DNA from: Pseudomonadota bacterium
GTDB taxonomy: Bacteria; Pseudomonadota; Alphaproteobacteria; Sphingomonadales; Sphingomonadaceae
Assembly: GCA_947474905.1 (NCBI GenBank)
Contig: CANJKQ010000043.1
Span: 1 to 7,139, forward strand
DNA: 7,139 bases
Direction: 5' to 3'
Part shown: positions 5,922 to 7,139 of the stretch, in pieces
How positions within the stretch are numbered: the first letter of the stretch is position 1
Layout: each line of letters begins with the position of its first letter
Position numbers and translations under genes: made by a program
The notes under the pieces: model-generated
What the model was told of the DNA's origin: nothing
Seen by the model: the letters and a program-made list of their open reading frames with translations, nothing else
The model's database searches: none

Positions 5922-7139
5922 ATGGCCGACCGGTTCGACATCCTTATCGTTGGCGCAGGGCATAGCGGGGCGCAGACGGCGATCGCGCTGAGGCAGCACA
6001 AGTTCGGGGGCTCGATCGCCATGCTCGGCGAGGAAACCGAGATACCCTATGAGCGCCCGCCGCTTTCCAAAGACTATTTTTCGGGCGAGAAGACGTTCGA
6101 GCGCATCCTGATCCGCCCGGCAGCTTTCTGGAATGAGCGAAACGTGACGATGGTCACCGGCAAGCGAGTCATCTCGGTGGATCCGGCCGAGCATAGCGTC
6201 ACGACCGAGACCGGCGAGACCTTCGAATATGGCCACCTGATCTGGGCGACGGGCGGTCATCCCCGCAAGCTCACCTGCCCCGGCCATGATTTGATCGGCG
6301 TCCATACGGTGCGCACCCGCGCCGATGTCGACACAATGATGGACGAGCTCGCCTCCACCGAGAAGGTGGCGGTGATCGGCGGCGGCTATATCGGCCTTGA
6401 AGCCGCCGCTGTCCTCGCCAAGATGGGAAAGAAGGTCACCGTGCTCGAGGCGCTCGACCGTGTCCTGGCGCGTGTCGCCGGCGAGCCGCTGTCACGCTTC
6501 TACGAGGCCGAGCATCGCGCGCACGGCGTCGATGTCAGGCTCGACGTGAAGGTCGACGGCATTGAGGGCAGAGATGGCCGCGTCGCCGGTGTCCGGCTCG
6601 CCAATGGCGAGGTGATCGAGGCCCAGATGGCGATCGTCGGCATCGGCATCATCCCGGCGGTCGAGCCGCTGCTGGCGGCCGGCGCTGAGGGCGGCAATGG
6701 CGTCGCGGTGGACGAGCACGCCCGTACCACGCTGCCCGACGTCTTCGCGATAGGCGACTGCGCGATGCACGCCAACGCCTATGCTGAAGGGCTGCCGATC
6801 CGGCTTGAGTCGGTGCAGAACGCCAACGACCTCGCCAACACCGCTGCCCGGGCGCTGACTGGCGAGCCCAAACCCTACAACTCGGTGCCGTGGTTCTGGT
6901 CCAACCAGTATGACCTGCGCCTGCAGACGGTCGGGCTCTCCATGGGGCATGACGCGATCGTGACGCGTGGCGACATCGCCAGCCGCAGCTTCTCGATCAT
7001 TTACCTCAAGCACGGCCATGTCGTGGCGCTCGACTGCGTCAATGCCACCAAGGACTATGTACAGGGCAAGGCGCTGGTGACGGGACGGGTGTCCGTGACG
7101 CTCGATGCGTTGCGAAATACGGCTCTGTTGCAAAGATTG
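5922..7139 (+). CDS. NAD(P)H:ferredoxin reductase (FAD), C-terminus interrupted by IS6100
   Basis: FAD-dependent reductase of the putidaredoxin-reductase/class IIA ring-hydroxylating oxygenase type; it passes electrons from NAD(P)H to the ferredoxin encoded just upstream. FAD-binding [10 protein letters not shown] is at 11-20, [11 protein letters not shown] at 43-53 and the ATGG segment at 109-112. The NAD-binding dinucleotide fold [12 protein letters not shown] is at 151-162, with acidic E176 at the end of the next strand suggesting NADH. The second FAD motif, VFAIGDCA, is at 274-281. The reductase C-terminal domain includes [16 protein letters not shown] (323-338). Residues 1-399 are native; codon 400 spans the junction with an IS6100 end at 7121, and the frame stays open into the element to the window edge. 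Family members are around 405-415 residues, so only a short tail is lost or replaced, and activity may survive. Confidence 0.92.
   Translation, partial: MADRFDILIVGAGHSGAQTAIALRQHKFGGSIAMLGEETEIPYERPPLSKDYFSGEKTFERILIRPAAFWNERNVTMVTGKRVISVDPAEHSVTTETGETFEYGHLIWATGGHPRKLTCPGHDLIGVHTVRTRADVDTMMDELASTEKVAVIGGGYIGLEAAAVLAKMGKKVTVLEALDRVLARVAGEPLSRFYEAEHRAHGVDVRLDVKVDGIEGRDGRVAGVRLANGEVIEAQMAIVGIGIIPAVEPLLAAGAEGGNGVAVDEHARTTLPDVFAIGDCAMHANAYAEGLPIRLESVQNANDLANTAARALTGEPKPYNSVPWFWSNQYDLRLQTVGLSMGHDAIVTRGDIASRSFSIIYLKHGHVVALDCVNATKDYVQGKALVTGRVSVTLDALRNTALLQRL
7121..7139. mobile_element. Terminal inverted repeat of IS6100 (IS6 family), cut by the window edge
   Basis: GGCTCTGTTGCAAAGATTG matches, as I recall it, the outer end of IS6100: the 14-bp repeat GGCTCTGTTGCAAA plus the next bases. 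IS26 differs at GGCACTGTTGCAAA and the staphylococcal IS257 end at GGTTCTGTTGCAAA, so IS6100 is the best fit. IS6 elements make 8-bp target duplications; the adjoining bases are CGAAATAC (7113-7120). Only 19 bp are visible, and no transposase is in the window. IS6100 is widespread in sphingomonads, where it flanks and rearranges catabolic genes. Confidence 0.8.

Noticed and set aside
5451..7133. Long minus-strand open frames opposite the ferredoxin and reductase genes (5451-6305 and 6492-7133)
   Set aside because: They lie antisense to well-supported genes with intact motifs, and their translations show no recognisable domain. Long antisense frames are expected in GC-rich DNA.

Overview
The window reads as a piece of an alphaproteobacterial, probably sphingomonad, catabolic region. 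The grounds are high GC, a long OAR-type TonB-dependent receptor with an EEIIVTAQRR-style TonB box, closely packed beta-ketoadipate genes, an adrenodoxin-type ferredoxin paired with its reductase, and an IS6100 end. The genus assignment is inference; no search was run.

Layout. Positions 1-1698 (minus strand) hold the N-terminal 566 residues of a TonB-dependent outer-membrane receptor that runs off the left edge. A 200-bp divergent control region (1699-1898) separates it from a TetR-family regulator (1899-2516, plus). A 232-bp leader with a good promoter candidate follows. Then come three translationally coupled genes (2749-5314): both subunits of a 3-oxoadipate-type CoA-transferase (pcaI, pcaJ) and a 3-oxoadipyl-CoA thiolase (pcaF). 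Positions 5315-5597 contain a broken gene: an intact start signal with about 40 unplaced codons, then the out-of-frame C-terminal tail of a VOC/glyoxalase-fold protein. Next are a [2Fe-2S] ferredoxin (5598-5915) and an FAD/NAD ferredoxin reductase (from 5922). The reductase is interrupted near its C-terminus, at 7121, by the terminal inverted repeat of IS6100.

How the parts fit. The receptor would import a substrate. An oxygenase outside the window would be fed electrons by the NADH-reductase-ferredoxin chain. PcaIJ and PcaF would turn the end product 3-oxoadipate into succinyl-CoA and acetyl-CoA. The main regulatory observation is a 17-bp dyad (GACCRTWC-T-GTNNKGWY) that I find three times. 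Two copies lie in the receptor/tetR divergent region, one of them inside the receptor promoter. The third lies inside the promoter candidate of the pcaIJF operon. This suggests that the TetR protein controls itself, the receptor and the lower pathway as one regulon, rather than the IclR- or LysR-type control usual for pca genes.

No RNA gene, CRISPR array, origin or convincing intrinsic terminator was seen.
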